A stretch of DNA of 5,485 nucleotides from a bacterium (GTDB lineage: Bacteria > Sumerlaeota > Sumerlaeia > MVZB01). Position numbers and translations under genes: made by a program. Shown in pieces: positions 1 through 4,966 of this stretch. Under the pieces are notes generated by a model. It searched no databases, was not told the origin of the DNA, and saw nothing but the letters and a program-made list of their open reading frames with translations. How positions within the stretch are numbered: the first letter of the stretch is position 1; every line of letters starts with the position of its first letter. Location: positions 1 through 5,485 of the forward strand of contig JAMCWS010000219.1 of assembly GCA_023480605.1 (NCBI GenBank), written 5' to 3'.

Positions 1-1156
1 CCTTGCCGGCCAGGATCGGCGCCGCGGAAGCTGGAATGTTGGCCGTGAACATCCAGCCGTAAATCTGGCCGACACGCGCCGCGCCCCAGCGGCTGGCCGT
101 CGTTGAGGCATAAAGCACCAGCACGCCGCCGTAGTTGAAGCCCGCCAGCGCCGCGAAGGCCATCAGCCCCCCGGGCGAGCGCAGCAGCCAGAGCGCGGCG
201 GCGAACAGAAGCGCCTGCGCCGCCAGGTTGGCGCGCAAGGCCGCGGCCGGCCGCACATGGTCGAACAACCAGCCCCATGCCAACCGTCCCGCCGCATTCG
301 CCACGGCGAACAGGACGACGGCCTTGAGGCCGGCTCTTTCGATCGCGGCGATAGACAGAGCATCGCCACCGCGTGCCCCCACGTAAAGCTGCTTGATGTT
401 CGAATTGACGGCGAATCCGGCGGCCAGGCCGGCGAGCATGGCCAGGTAGAGCATCCGGAAGGCCGGCTCACCCAGCACGGTTCGCCAGGCTAGCGGCTGC
501 GCGTGGCGGCCATCCATGCCGGGCGGATAGGCCATCGCCAGCGACCCCAGGCCGATCAGCACGGCAAAAGCGGCCCCCAGCCAGCCGAAGGCGCTGAAGG
601 GCGTGGCCCCGTCGGCGTGGATCAGGCGCTCGGCGATGTTGGCCACCAGCGCCGCCCCGCCACCGAAACCGGCCACGGCGATGCCGGTCACCAGACCCTT
701 GTTGCGCGGGAACCAGAGAATGCAGATGGCGATCGGCACGATGTAGACCAGCCCGACGCCCACGCCGCCGAGCACCCCCACCCCCAAGGCCGTGAAGGCG
801 AAATGCCGCCCGCCCAGACCCGCCAGCATCCAGCCGCCGCCGAAGACGACGCCCCCCGCCAGCGCGGCCGGCCGCGGTCCGATGCGCCGTACGACGGCGT
901 CGGCGAAGATCAGCGTCGCCGGGAAGGCGATGTAGAAGAGCGTGAACGGCAATTGCACGGCCCCCTGGTCGAGTCCCGTCCATCCCTTGAGCGGCCCGAC
1001 GAAGACCGACCAAGAATAAGTCGCCCCCGTGCAGAGTGAAATGAGGACAGCGGCGAGGGGAACGAGACAGCGGCGCGCCGGCGGTCCGCCGCCATCGGTT
1101 CGCATCACCCCCATTTCGCGCTCGCGAACCGGAAGCCCATGGGCTGGGTGGCTCAT
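1..1156 (-). CDS. OFA-type major facilitator transporter, 3' end outside window
   Basis: A reading frame with no stop runs from ATG at 1156 to the window edge, giving 385 residues. It is a polytopic inner-membrane protein resembling the oxalate/formate antiporter (OFA) branch of the major facilitator superfamily, secondary carriers of small organic acids; the substrate cannot be read from sequence. Visible marks: a first helix near residues 31-54 with TYSWSVFVGPLKGW, a loop 2-3 motif near 85-97 (DAVVRRIGPRP), the family-like WFPRNKGLVTGIAVAGFGGG at 148-167, a central hydrophilic linker near 211-229, a second-half loop 8-9 motif at 290-302 (GRLAWGWLFDHVRP), and GQIYGWMFTA at 363-372. Families of this kind run to about 400-440 residues, so only the last helix or so should be missing. 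The chosen ATG overlaps the preceding stop (ATGA) and has GGGAG 8 bases upstream; Met15 and Met18 are weaker alternatives. The transporter family is clear; the substrate is unknown. Confidence 0.9.
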   Translation of the reverse strand, partial: MSHPAHGLPVREREMGVMRTDGGGPPARRCLVPLAAVLISLCTGATYSWSVFVGPLKGWTGLDQGAVQLPFTLFYIAFPATLIFADAVVRRIGPRPAALAGGVVFGGGWMLAGLGGRHFAFTALGVGVLGGVGVGLVYIVPIAICILWFPRNKGLVTGIAVAGFGGGAALVANIAERLIHADGATPFSAFGWLGAAFAVLIGLGSLAMAYPPGMDGRHAQPLAWRTVLGEPAFRMLYLAMLAGLAAGFAVNSNIKQLYVGARGGDALSIAAIERAGLKAVVLFAVANAAGRLAWGWLFDHVRPAAALRANLAAQALLFAAALWLLRSPGGLMAFAALAGFNYGGVLVLYASTTASRWGAARVGQIYGWMFTANIPASAAPILAGK

Positions 1157-1677
1157 CCGTAACGCTCCCGGTATTCGCCTTCGAGTTTCTTGAATTTCTT
1201 GGCAGAGATGGGGAAGCCGGCGCCCTCGAGCGCTTCGAGCGCGTATTGCAGGCGCCGGCGCGTCAGGTCGCTGCCGAGGATCTCCATGCTGTCGAACAGC
1301 GGCAGGGCCGAGGGGTCGCCGGAGATCGCGACATAGAAAGGCGCCACCAATTCGCGCAGTTTCAACCCCTCTTTCCCGGCCATCGCGTTGAAAACTTCCT
1401 GGAGCCGGTCCTTGTTCCACTGGCGCAGCTTCTCCAGTTCCCACTGGGCGATCTTAAGAAGGACGGCCGTGCGTTCACCGTCCAGCTTGCCAGTAACGAG
1501 CGTCGCCGGATCGTATGTCAGTCGGTCGGCGAACAGGTAGGCCGCCATCGGCACCAGGTCGCTGAGTTTTTCCATCCGTGGCCGGGCCAGCGGCAGGATT
1601 CGCAGCCAGGTCTGGTCGTTGAGCAGCCAGTCCTTGAGGCGCGCGAGCAGAGCGGCCTCGTCCATCGTCTCGCGCAT
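1153..1677 (-). CDS. gltX: Glutamyl-tRNA synthetase, anticodon-binding C-terminal part (separate frame)
   Basis: This 174-residue frame carries the C-terminal half of a glutamyl-tRNA synthetase: the stem-contact and helical anticodon-binding domains that hold tRNA-Glu. Family-like stretches are MRETMDEAALLARLKDWLL at the start (compare the YIREVLSLEEVAERVKPFL region of the Thermus enzyme, recalled from memory), LRILPLARPRMEKLSDLVPM at 26-45, LKLRELVAPFYVAISGDPS in the middle and LFDSMEILG near residue 130. It has no catalytic motifs and cannot charge tRNA alone. ATG 1677 is a strong start: AGGAGG sits 7 bases upstream and an in-frame TAA (1690-1692) rules out a start further up. It is out of frame with the catalytic part by one base over a 103-base gap. 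The undamaged coding sequence suggests recent breakage, a working split enzyme, or an assembly error. The stop overlaps the transporter start by 4 bases. Confidence 0.86.
   Translation of the reverse strand: MRETMDEAALLARLKDWLLNDQTWLRILPLARPRMEKLSDLVPMAAYLFADRLTYDPATLVTGKLDGERTAVLLKIAQWELEKLRQWNKDRLQEVFNAMAGKEGLKLRELVAPFYVAISGDPSALPLFDSMEILGSDLTRRRLQYALEALEGAGFPISAKKFKKLEGEYRERYG
1165..1169 (-). promoter_or_regulatory. Ribosome binding site of the OFA-type transporter
   Basis: GGGAG lies 8 bases before ATG 1156, inside the last codons of the upstream synthetase fragment. With the 4-base ATGA overlap (1153-1156) it supports this start and suggests that ribosomes ending the upstream gene restart here. 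Confidence 0.6.
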
Positions 1678-2701
1678 GCGAAGTCCTCCTTAAGCGAAAC
1701 CCACCGACCCGGGCCGAGCCCCCTGCTATCCAACAACACGAGCGGCTACCGGCGCACGAAGGGAGACATGAGCCATGAGCGACCCGCGTGATGTCGAACG
1801 TCCCGATCATTTCGGCCAGAGTGAACATCTCGCGCCCGTCGGGCGGGATGTAACCCATGAGGCCCAGGTAGTTGAGCAGCGCCTCGGGCAGAAAGCCGGC
1901 CCGCCGGTAATAGGCGATGCTGGTGGGATTTTTACGCTTGGAGAGTTTCGACTTGTCGGGGTTGCGCAGGAGCGGCAGGTGGCAAAAGACGGGCGGCTCC
2001 CAGCCGAAATATTCGTAAAGCAGCAGGTGCTTGGGCGTCGAGGAGATCCATTCCTCGCCGCGGATGACATGGCTGATGCGCATCAAGTGATCGTCGACGA
2101 CGTTGGCCAGGTGATAGGTCGGGAAACCGTCGGATTTCAAGAGCACCTGTTCGTCGACGGTCTTCCAGGGGATGACGATCGTGCCGCGCAGCATGTCCCG
2201 CATGGCGCAATCGCCTTCGGCCGGAACCCGCATGCGGATGACGCGCGGCTGGCCGACGGCGATGCGCCGGGCCGCCTCGGCGGGCGGGATCGCGGCGCAG
2301 GGATTGCGGCCGGGGGTGTCGCCTTCCCCCGCTTGGCGGCGCAGCGCCTCGAGCTCTTCCGGCGTGCAGAAGCAGGGGTAAGCGTGGCCCCGCTCAACAA
2401 GGATTTTGCAATGGTCGCGGTAGATTTCGGTGCGCTCGCTCTGCCGGTAGGGGCCGAAGGGGCCGCCCACGTCGGGGCCTTCGTCCCACTCCAGGCCGAT
2501 CCAGCGCAACGCCTCGAAGATGGCCGCTTCGCTTTCGCGGGTCGAGCGCGCCTGGTCGGTGTCCTCGATGCGCAGGATGCACTTGCCCCCGTGACGCCGG
2601 GCGAAGGCATAATCGAACAGCAGTTGATAAGCCGTGCCGATATGGGGGTCGCCGGTGGGCGAGGGAGCGACGCGGGTGCGGACTTCGGTGGGCGGGATCA
2701 T
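1475..2701 (-). CDS. gltX: Glutamyl-tRNA synthetase, catalytic N-terminal part with out-of-frame tail
   Basis: This is the class I Rossmann-fold catalytic domain that activates glutamate with ATP and charges tRNA-Glu in the cytoplasm. From ATG 2701: RVAPSPTGDPHIGT at residues 10-23 (HIGH-type signature, here HIGT), LRIEDTD at 43-49, GPYRQSER at 83-90, the tRNA/ATP region LLKSDGFPTYHLANVVDDH at 187-205, RGEEW at 214-218 and the KLSKR loop at 252-256. Cys110, Cys112 and Cys135 may be remains of the zinc site of some family members. Homology ends at TFDITRV (residues 301-307). About 101 further residues are read from the interrupting segment and then from the wrong frame of the C-terminal part, Cys- and Arg-rich at first and without family resemblance, to the stop at 1475. 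A complete enzyme would be about 500 residues. The frame is open up to ATG 2779, but homology starts near Met 2701, which has GAGGAA 12 bases upstream (a rather long spacing). Probably non-functional unless rejoined or complemented by the C-terminal part. Confidence 0.88.
   Translation of the reverse strand: MIPPTEVRTRVAPSPTGDPHIGTAYQLLFDYAFARRHGGKCILRIEDTDQARSTRESEAAIFEALRWIGLEWDEGPDVGGPFGPYRQSERTEIYRDHCKILVERGHAYPCFCTPEELEALRRQAGEGDTPGRNPCAAIPPAEAARRIAVGQPRVIRMRVPAEGDCAMRDMLRGTIVIPWKTVDEQVLLKSDGFPTYHLANVVDDHLMRISHVIRGEEWISSTPKHLLLYEYFGWEPPVFCHLPLLRNPDKSKLSKRKNPTSIAYYRRAGFLPEALLNYLGLMGYIPPDGREMFTLAEMIGTFDITRVAHGSCLPSCAGSRSCCWIAGGSARVGGFRLRRTSHARDDGRGRSARAPQGLAAQRPDLAANPAAGPATDGKTQRPGADGGLPVRRPTDIRSGDARYWQAGR
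1678..1780 (-). other. Unrelated 103-base segment interrupting gltX
   Basis: Between the last homologous codon of the catalytic part (Val, 1781-1783) and the first of the C-terminal part (Met, 1675-1677) lie 103 bases. Members of the family need only about 19 codons (57 bases) here, encoding a conserved stretch of the type SLGGPVFDLEKLRWMNGKY. None of the three forward frames of the segment encodes it. One frame reads on from the catalytic part, one contains TAG (1726-1728) and TAA (1690-1692), and the third has TAG at 1747-1749. The segment begins with a 7-base tandem repeat (GCTCATG twice, 1767-1780) and ends with the Shine-Dalgarno sequence. CGGGTCG occurs at 1780-1786 and again at 1705-1711, exactly 75 bases apart. 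No terminal inverted repeats or gene are visible. Its length is not a multiple of three, which accounts for the frame change. Confidence 0.8.
1685..1691 (-). promoter_or_regulatory. Strong Shine-Dalgarno before the gltX C-terminal part
   Basis: AAGGAGG, a near-perfect anti-16S match, lies 7 bases before ATG 1677, immediately after an in-frame TAA whose last two bases it shares. A site of this quality is not expected inside an intact gltX coding sequence. It is the main reason to consider independent translation of the C-terminal part. Confidence 0.75.
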
Positions 2702-2944
2702 CGTCGGGGTCGATTCCTCGGTCGTGATGGCCAAACGTTTGCGGGGCAACCTTGAACCCCAAAGGAAGGAAATTACCATTCCCGGCTGCTGTTTTAAACG
2801 AAAATGCGGTGCGCGGCCAATGGGGATCGCGCAAGTGCCGACCTTTCCACTTTACCATGGTTTTATGATGTGCTAGATAACTGTTGCGAGATGCTTTTTC
2901 AGGGGTACGCGAAACAGCCCATTCGCCTGGAAAGACCGAAAATC

Positions 2945-2959
2945 CGGCGCCACGCGCCG
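2945..2959 (+). other. GC hairpin in the ferredoxin leader
   Basis: CGGCGC (2945-2950) and GCGCCG (2954-2959) form a perfect 6-base stem with a CAC loop, ending 25 bases before the ferredoxin start codon. No T run follows, so it is not a terminator. It may stabilise the leader or be incidental in GC-rich DNA. Confidence 0.35.
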
Positions 2960-2970
2960 CAACGACACGG

Positions 2971-2975
2971 AGGAG
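2971..2975 (+). promoter_or_regulatory. Ribosome binding site of the ferredoxin gene, partly self-complementary
   Basis: AGGAG lies 9 bases before ATG 2985 within GGAGGAGAG. GAGG (2970-2973) can pair with CCTC (2979-2982) across an AGAGA loop, which would cover part of the Shine-Dalgarno. The stem is only 4 base pairs, so any control effect is speculative, but the site clearly selects this start codon. Confidence 0.7.
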
Positions 2976-2984
2976 AGACCTCTC

Positions 2985-3218
2985 ATGGCCAATAAGGATG
3001 CGAAATATCCGGACAACGCGCCCGGCAAATTTTATGTCGACGACACCTGCATCGACTGCGATGCCTGCCGGGCGACCGCGCCCGACAACTTCGCGCGCAA
3101 CGAAGACGGCGGCTACTCGTTCGTCAACAAGCAGCCGTCCAACGATGAAGAACAGCAGAACTGCGTCGACGCGATGGAAGGCTGCCCGGTCGAAGCCATC
3201 GGCGACGACGGGGAATAA
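2985..3218 (+). CDS. Small single-cluster ferredoxin
   Basis: A 77-residue, strongly acidic soluble protein that should act as a one-electron carrier in the cytoplasm; redox partners are not indicated. The cluster motif is C22-x2-C25-x2-C28 (CIDCDAC), with the fourth ligand C67 followed by proline in GCPVEAI near the C-terminus. This matches the single [4Fe-4S] (or [3Fe-4S]) ferredoxins of the Desulfovibrio/Thermotoga kind. A fifth cysteine, C60, is seven residues before C67, where those proteins often have one half of a disulfide. The usual partner, four residues after the third ligand, is Ala32 here, so C60 looks unpaired. There is no signal peptide. The start has AGGAG 9 bases upstream, and the N-terminal YPDNAPGKFYVD leads straight into the fold. 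It stands alone, divergent from gltX and convergent with the AI-2E gene, and ends at a strong terminator. The closest look-alikes I recall are short ferredoxins of Verrucomicrobiota, an impression rather than a search result. Confidence 0.93.
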   Translation: MANKDAKYPDNAPGKFYVDDTCIDCDACRATAPDNFARNEDGGYSFVNKQPSNDEEQQNCVDAMEGCPVEAIGDDGE

Positions 3219-3382
3219 AGCCCACGGGCGCCGGGCGTCCAGGCCATCCGCGCCTGCGGAGTGATCGCACCCGCACCGCTCCCGTCGCCACTGCCGCCGC
3301 CGCCGCTCCCCACACGACCGGGCGAGCGCCCGCTCCCCAATCGTGACGGGATTCGCCATCGCGCGGCGTTCTCGTTCAATTA
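3219..3382. other. GC-rich 3' spacer of the ferredoxin gene, no gene seen
   Basis: This stretch separates the ferredoxin stop from its terminator. It contains a short GCC-repeat run (about 3293-3306) and a small hairpin, CGGGC-GAGC-GCCCG at 3319-3332, not followed by T residues. Open frames here have arbitrary Arg/Ala/Pro-rich composition and no ribosome binding sites. It most likely forms a long structured 3' untranslated region. Confidence 0.5.
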
Positions 3383-3421
3383 AAACCGGCCTGTTCCCCC
3401 CGGCGGGGGACAGGCCGGTTT
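3383..3421. terminator. Bidirectional rho-independent terminator between convergent genes
   Basis: A long hairpin: AACCGGCCTGT (3384-3394) pairs perfectly with ACAGGCCGGTT (3410-3420). It extends through a T-G wobble and four C-G pairs to a CCGGC loop (3400-3404), with one more A-T pair at the base. On the plus strand it runs into TTTATTTTC; on the minus strand the mirror stem is followed by TTTTAATTG. Both arms therefore look like intrinsic terminators, stopping the ferredoxin gene (about 165 bases after its stop) and the AI-2E gene (about 70 bases after its stop). Confidence 0.93.
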
Positions 3422-3491
3422 ATTTTCAGCCGTCATCGCGCCGTCCCGCGGCGCGCCGGCGTGGCCGCCGGGCCGCCGCCCCGACCGCCGC

Positions 3492-4691
3492 TCATTTGCG
3501 CAGCGCTTTGGGCCGGGCGGCCGGTTCTTCTTCGGCCGGCCGTTTGTCGGCGCTCAGGCGGTTCTCGTCCCAGACCGGCACGCCGAACACGTCATGAATG
3601 AAATAATAAGCCACCGGCACGCCCAGCAGCATTCCCCAGACGCCGAAGGCGTGGTGGCCGACGAAAAGAATCATCAGGACCACCACCGGATTGAGTTTGA
3701 GATGTTTGCCGTAAATCAGCGGATTGAGCAGATAAGCCTCGATCAGGTGGACGAGGATCACGAGCACGACCACGGCAACGGCCTTGCCCAGGCCGCCGGC
3801 ATTGAGGGCCACCAGCAGGATGGGCAGGGTCGATATAAACACCCCCAGCACGGGTATGAAGCTGCATATAAAGACGATCAGGGCCAGCATGGCGATCGAT
3901 GGGATGCCGAGGACCAACAGCCCGGCCAGCGTCAGGGCGGTGTTGACGATGGCGATGACGGCCTGCGCCTGGAGCGCGCGCCCGACCACATAGGCGAAGC
4001 GCACCACCGGCTGGGCCGTCTGTTCGTAAAAGTCGCGCAGGCGCGAGGCGCGCAGGCTCTGGACTTCCTGGCCCAGGCGAATCGTGTCGAGCGAAATCAG
4101 GAAACTGAACAGCAGCGCCAGCATCATCGTCACCGAGCCCTGCCACAGCATCCTGGCCAGTGTCGGCAGGTGCTCGCGGAGCTGGCCGGCCTGCTGGTTC
4201 ATGTAAATCCGGATCAACTGCTCGTCGTCGAGCGGTCCGGCGTCGCTGCCGGGGACGGCCGTATCCGCCGCCATCCGCCCCTCTTTCACCGAGGCCCGGG
4301 GCAGGCCGGCGCGCAGGTAGCCCATGATCAGCGGATCGAGCGACGGATACTGGGCGACAAGGTTCTTCTTGAGGTCGAGCAGTTTGGCCTCGATCTGGCC
4401 CAGGTTGCCGCGCAGCACGTCCGCTTCGCCAAGGACGCGCGGCGTGACGAACGTGGCGAACAACACGATCCCCATCAGGAAAAGCCCATAGACGACGATG
4501 ATCGATATGCGACGCGTCATGCGCAGGTAGCGCTGGCCGAAGGCGGCCAGCGGCGCCGCGAAAAAGGCCAACACGAAGGTCAGGAAAATCAAGCCGAAAA
4601 AGTCGCGCAGCAGGTAAAGAAGCCCCAGCAGGATGATCCAGATGAGCGCGCGCCGGTTGAGGCGGTAAAACTGGTCGAGACTGAAGGCCAT
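3492..4691 (-). CDS. AI-2E family membrane transporter
   Basis: A 399-residue inner-membrane protein of the AI-2E (YdiK/TqsA/PerM-like) family, a diverse group of carriers and exporters; some are reported to export autoinducer-2, others to act as sodium/proton antiporters. Helices are visible at about 15-28, 31-51, 61-83, 186-203, 240-262, 264-286, 288-297, 303-322 and 335-365. Family features include the large soluble segment between helices 3 and 4 (about 85-185), FIPVLGVFIS near 278-287, EAYLLNPLIYGKHLKLNPVV at 318-337 and GVWGMLLGVPVAYY at 350-363. The tail after residue 375 is charged and Pro/Glu-rich (PAEEEPAARPKALRK). Start choice: ATG 4691 has GAGGA 7 bases upstream; the frame opens 12 codons earlier (ATG 4727) without a comparable site. 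It probably has its own promoter (4734-4761) and ends at the bidirectional hairpin. The substrate cannot be inferred; neighbouring genes do not suggest quorum sensing. Confidence 0.92.
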   Translation of the reverse strand: MAFSLDQFYRLNRRALIWIILLGLLYLLRDFFGLIFLTFVLAFFAAPLAAFGQRYLRMTRRISIIVVYGLFLMGIVLFATFVTPRVLGEADVLRGNLGQIEAKLLDLKKNLVAQYPSLDPLIMGYLRAGLPRASVKEGRMAADTAVPGSDAGPLDDEQLIRIYMNQQAGQLREHLPTLARMLWQGSVTMMLALLFSFLISLDTIRLGQEVQSLRASRLRDFYEQTAQPVVRFAYVVGRALQAQAVIAIVNTALTLAGLLVLGIPSIAMLALIVFICSFIPVLGVFISTLPILLVALNAGGLGKAVAVVVLVILVHLIEAYLLNPLIYGKHLKLNPVVVLMILFVGHHAFGVWGMLLGVPVAYYFIHDVFGVPVWDENRLSADKRPAEEEPAARPKALRK

Positions 4692-4698
4692 GAAGTTT

Positions 4699-4703
4699 TC
4701 CTC
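4699..4703 (-). promoter_or_regulatory. Ribosome binding site of the AI-2E transporter
   Basis: GAGGA lies 7 bases before ATG 4691 and decides between this start and the in-frame ATG at 4727. Confidence 0.75.
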
Positions 4704-4733
4704 GTCCCCCGCTCGATGCATCCCCAAATCGAA

Positions 4734-4761
4734 ATTATCACGAGCTTTCCCGGTCCATCAA
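4734..4761 (-). promoter_or_regulatory. Predicted sigma-70-like promoter of the AI-2E gene
   Basis: On the minus strand, TTGATG (4756-4761, 4 of 6 matches to TTGACA) and GATAAT (4734-4739, 5 of 6 matches to TATAAT) are separated by 16 bases. Transcription would begin near 4727, leaving a leader of about 36 bases before ATG 4691. If real, ATG 4727 would lie at or before the transcript start, which again favours 4691. Confidence 0.5.
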
Positions 4762-4966
4762 TCGATATCGGGCGCCCGCGTGACCAGTTGGACCGCCGAC
4801 TGTCCTGTGCCAACGGCGATCCGGCGATCCCGTTGCGCAGCACCGGTTCGGGCAAACACAGGTGAGATCGTCCAAAACCATCATAACGAGGGAACGACGA
4901 ATCCGAACGCGCTCAATCCGGTTGAACGGATTTCTCGATATCACCGGCGATCATGGCGAGCTGGAT

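Larger units (their letters stand above)
2702..2984. promoter_or_regulatory. Divergent intergenic region between gltX and the ferredoxin gene
   Basis: Both neighbours are transcribed away from this 283-base stretch, so it should hold both promoters. Bases about 2760-2900 are clearly richer in A and T than the genes. For the ferredoxin gene, TATGAT (2864-2869) is a good -10 look-alike without a convincing -35; TTTACC (2851-2856) with TAGATA (2874-2879) at 17-base spacing is a weaker pair. For gltX on the minus strand, TTGGCC with TTAAAA around 2797-2825 is a possible but poor pair. GAGGAA at 2714-2719 is the likely gltX ribosome binding site. No operator, riboswitch or small gene is recognisable. 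Location is well supported by gene orientation; the individual boxes are uncertain. Confidence 0.4.
4692..4966. other. Intergenic region, nucleotidyltransferase to AI-2E gene
   Basis: Besides the promoter and ribosome binding site listed separately, this 275-base spacer contains a small perfect stem, AATCCG (4915-4920) with CGGATT (4927-4932) and a 6-base loop, about 35 bases downstream of the nucleotidyltransferase stop. It lacks a T run on the minus strand, so it is at best a weak terminator or RNA 3' end. A short open frame here (4738-4944, minus) has no ribosome binding site and no recognisable protein. Confidence 0.5.

Noticed and set aside
468..1013. 181-codon minus-strand frame inside the transporter
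   Set aside because: Extremely Arg/Gly-rich product in a frame shifted from the transporter, which itself shows coherent helices and OFA-like motifs throughout.
1134..1145. Perfect 12-base palindrome AGCCCATGGGCT near the transporter start
   Set aside because: It lies within codons of the transporter N-terminus and is short enough to be chance in this composition; no second copy was noticed in the window.
1678..1780. Programmed translational bypass or frameshift joining the two gltX parts
   Set aside because: No matched take-off and landing codons or slippery site were evident. Skipping the segment would still leave out about 19 conserved residues. An independent start at 1677 explains the sequence better.
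1678..1780. Small insertion sequence, intron or tRNA in gltX
   Set aside because: No terminal inverted repeats, no clear target duplication flanking the segment, no cloverleaf, and native codons are missing rather than displaced.
1775..2755. 326-codon plus-strand open frame opposite gltX
   Set aside because: The minus strand encodes conserved GluRS motifs across the same bases. The plus-strand product resembles nothing and reflects third-position GC bias.
2394..3359. 321-codon minus-strand open frame spanning the gltX start, spacer and ferredoxin gene
   Set aside because: It overlaps two clear genes in a wrong frame and crosses the AT-rich divergent spacer; composition is arbitrary.
3594..4865. 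423-codon plus-strand open frame opposite the AI-2E gene
   Set aside because: Its Gln/His/Asp/Glu-rich product is the usual antisense shadow of a hydrophobic membrane protein in GC-rich DNA. It has no ribosome binding site and runs through the terminator-facing end of a well-recognised gene.
4915..4932. Hairpin AATCCG/CGGATT as terminator of the nucleotidyltransferase gene
   Set aside because: The stem is only 6 bp and is not followed by a T run on the minus strand, so it was noted within the spacer rather than called a terminator.
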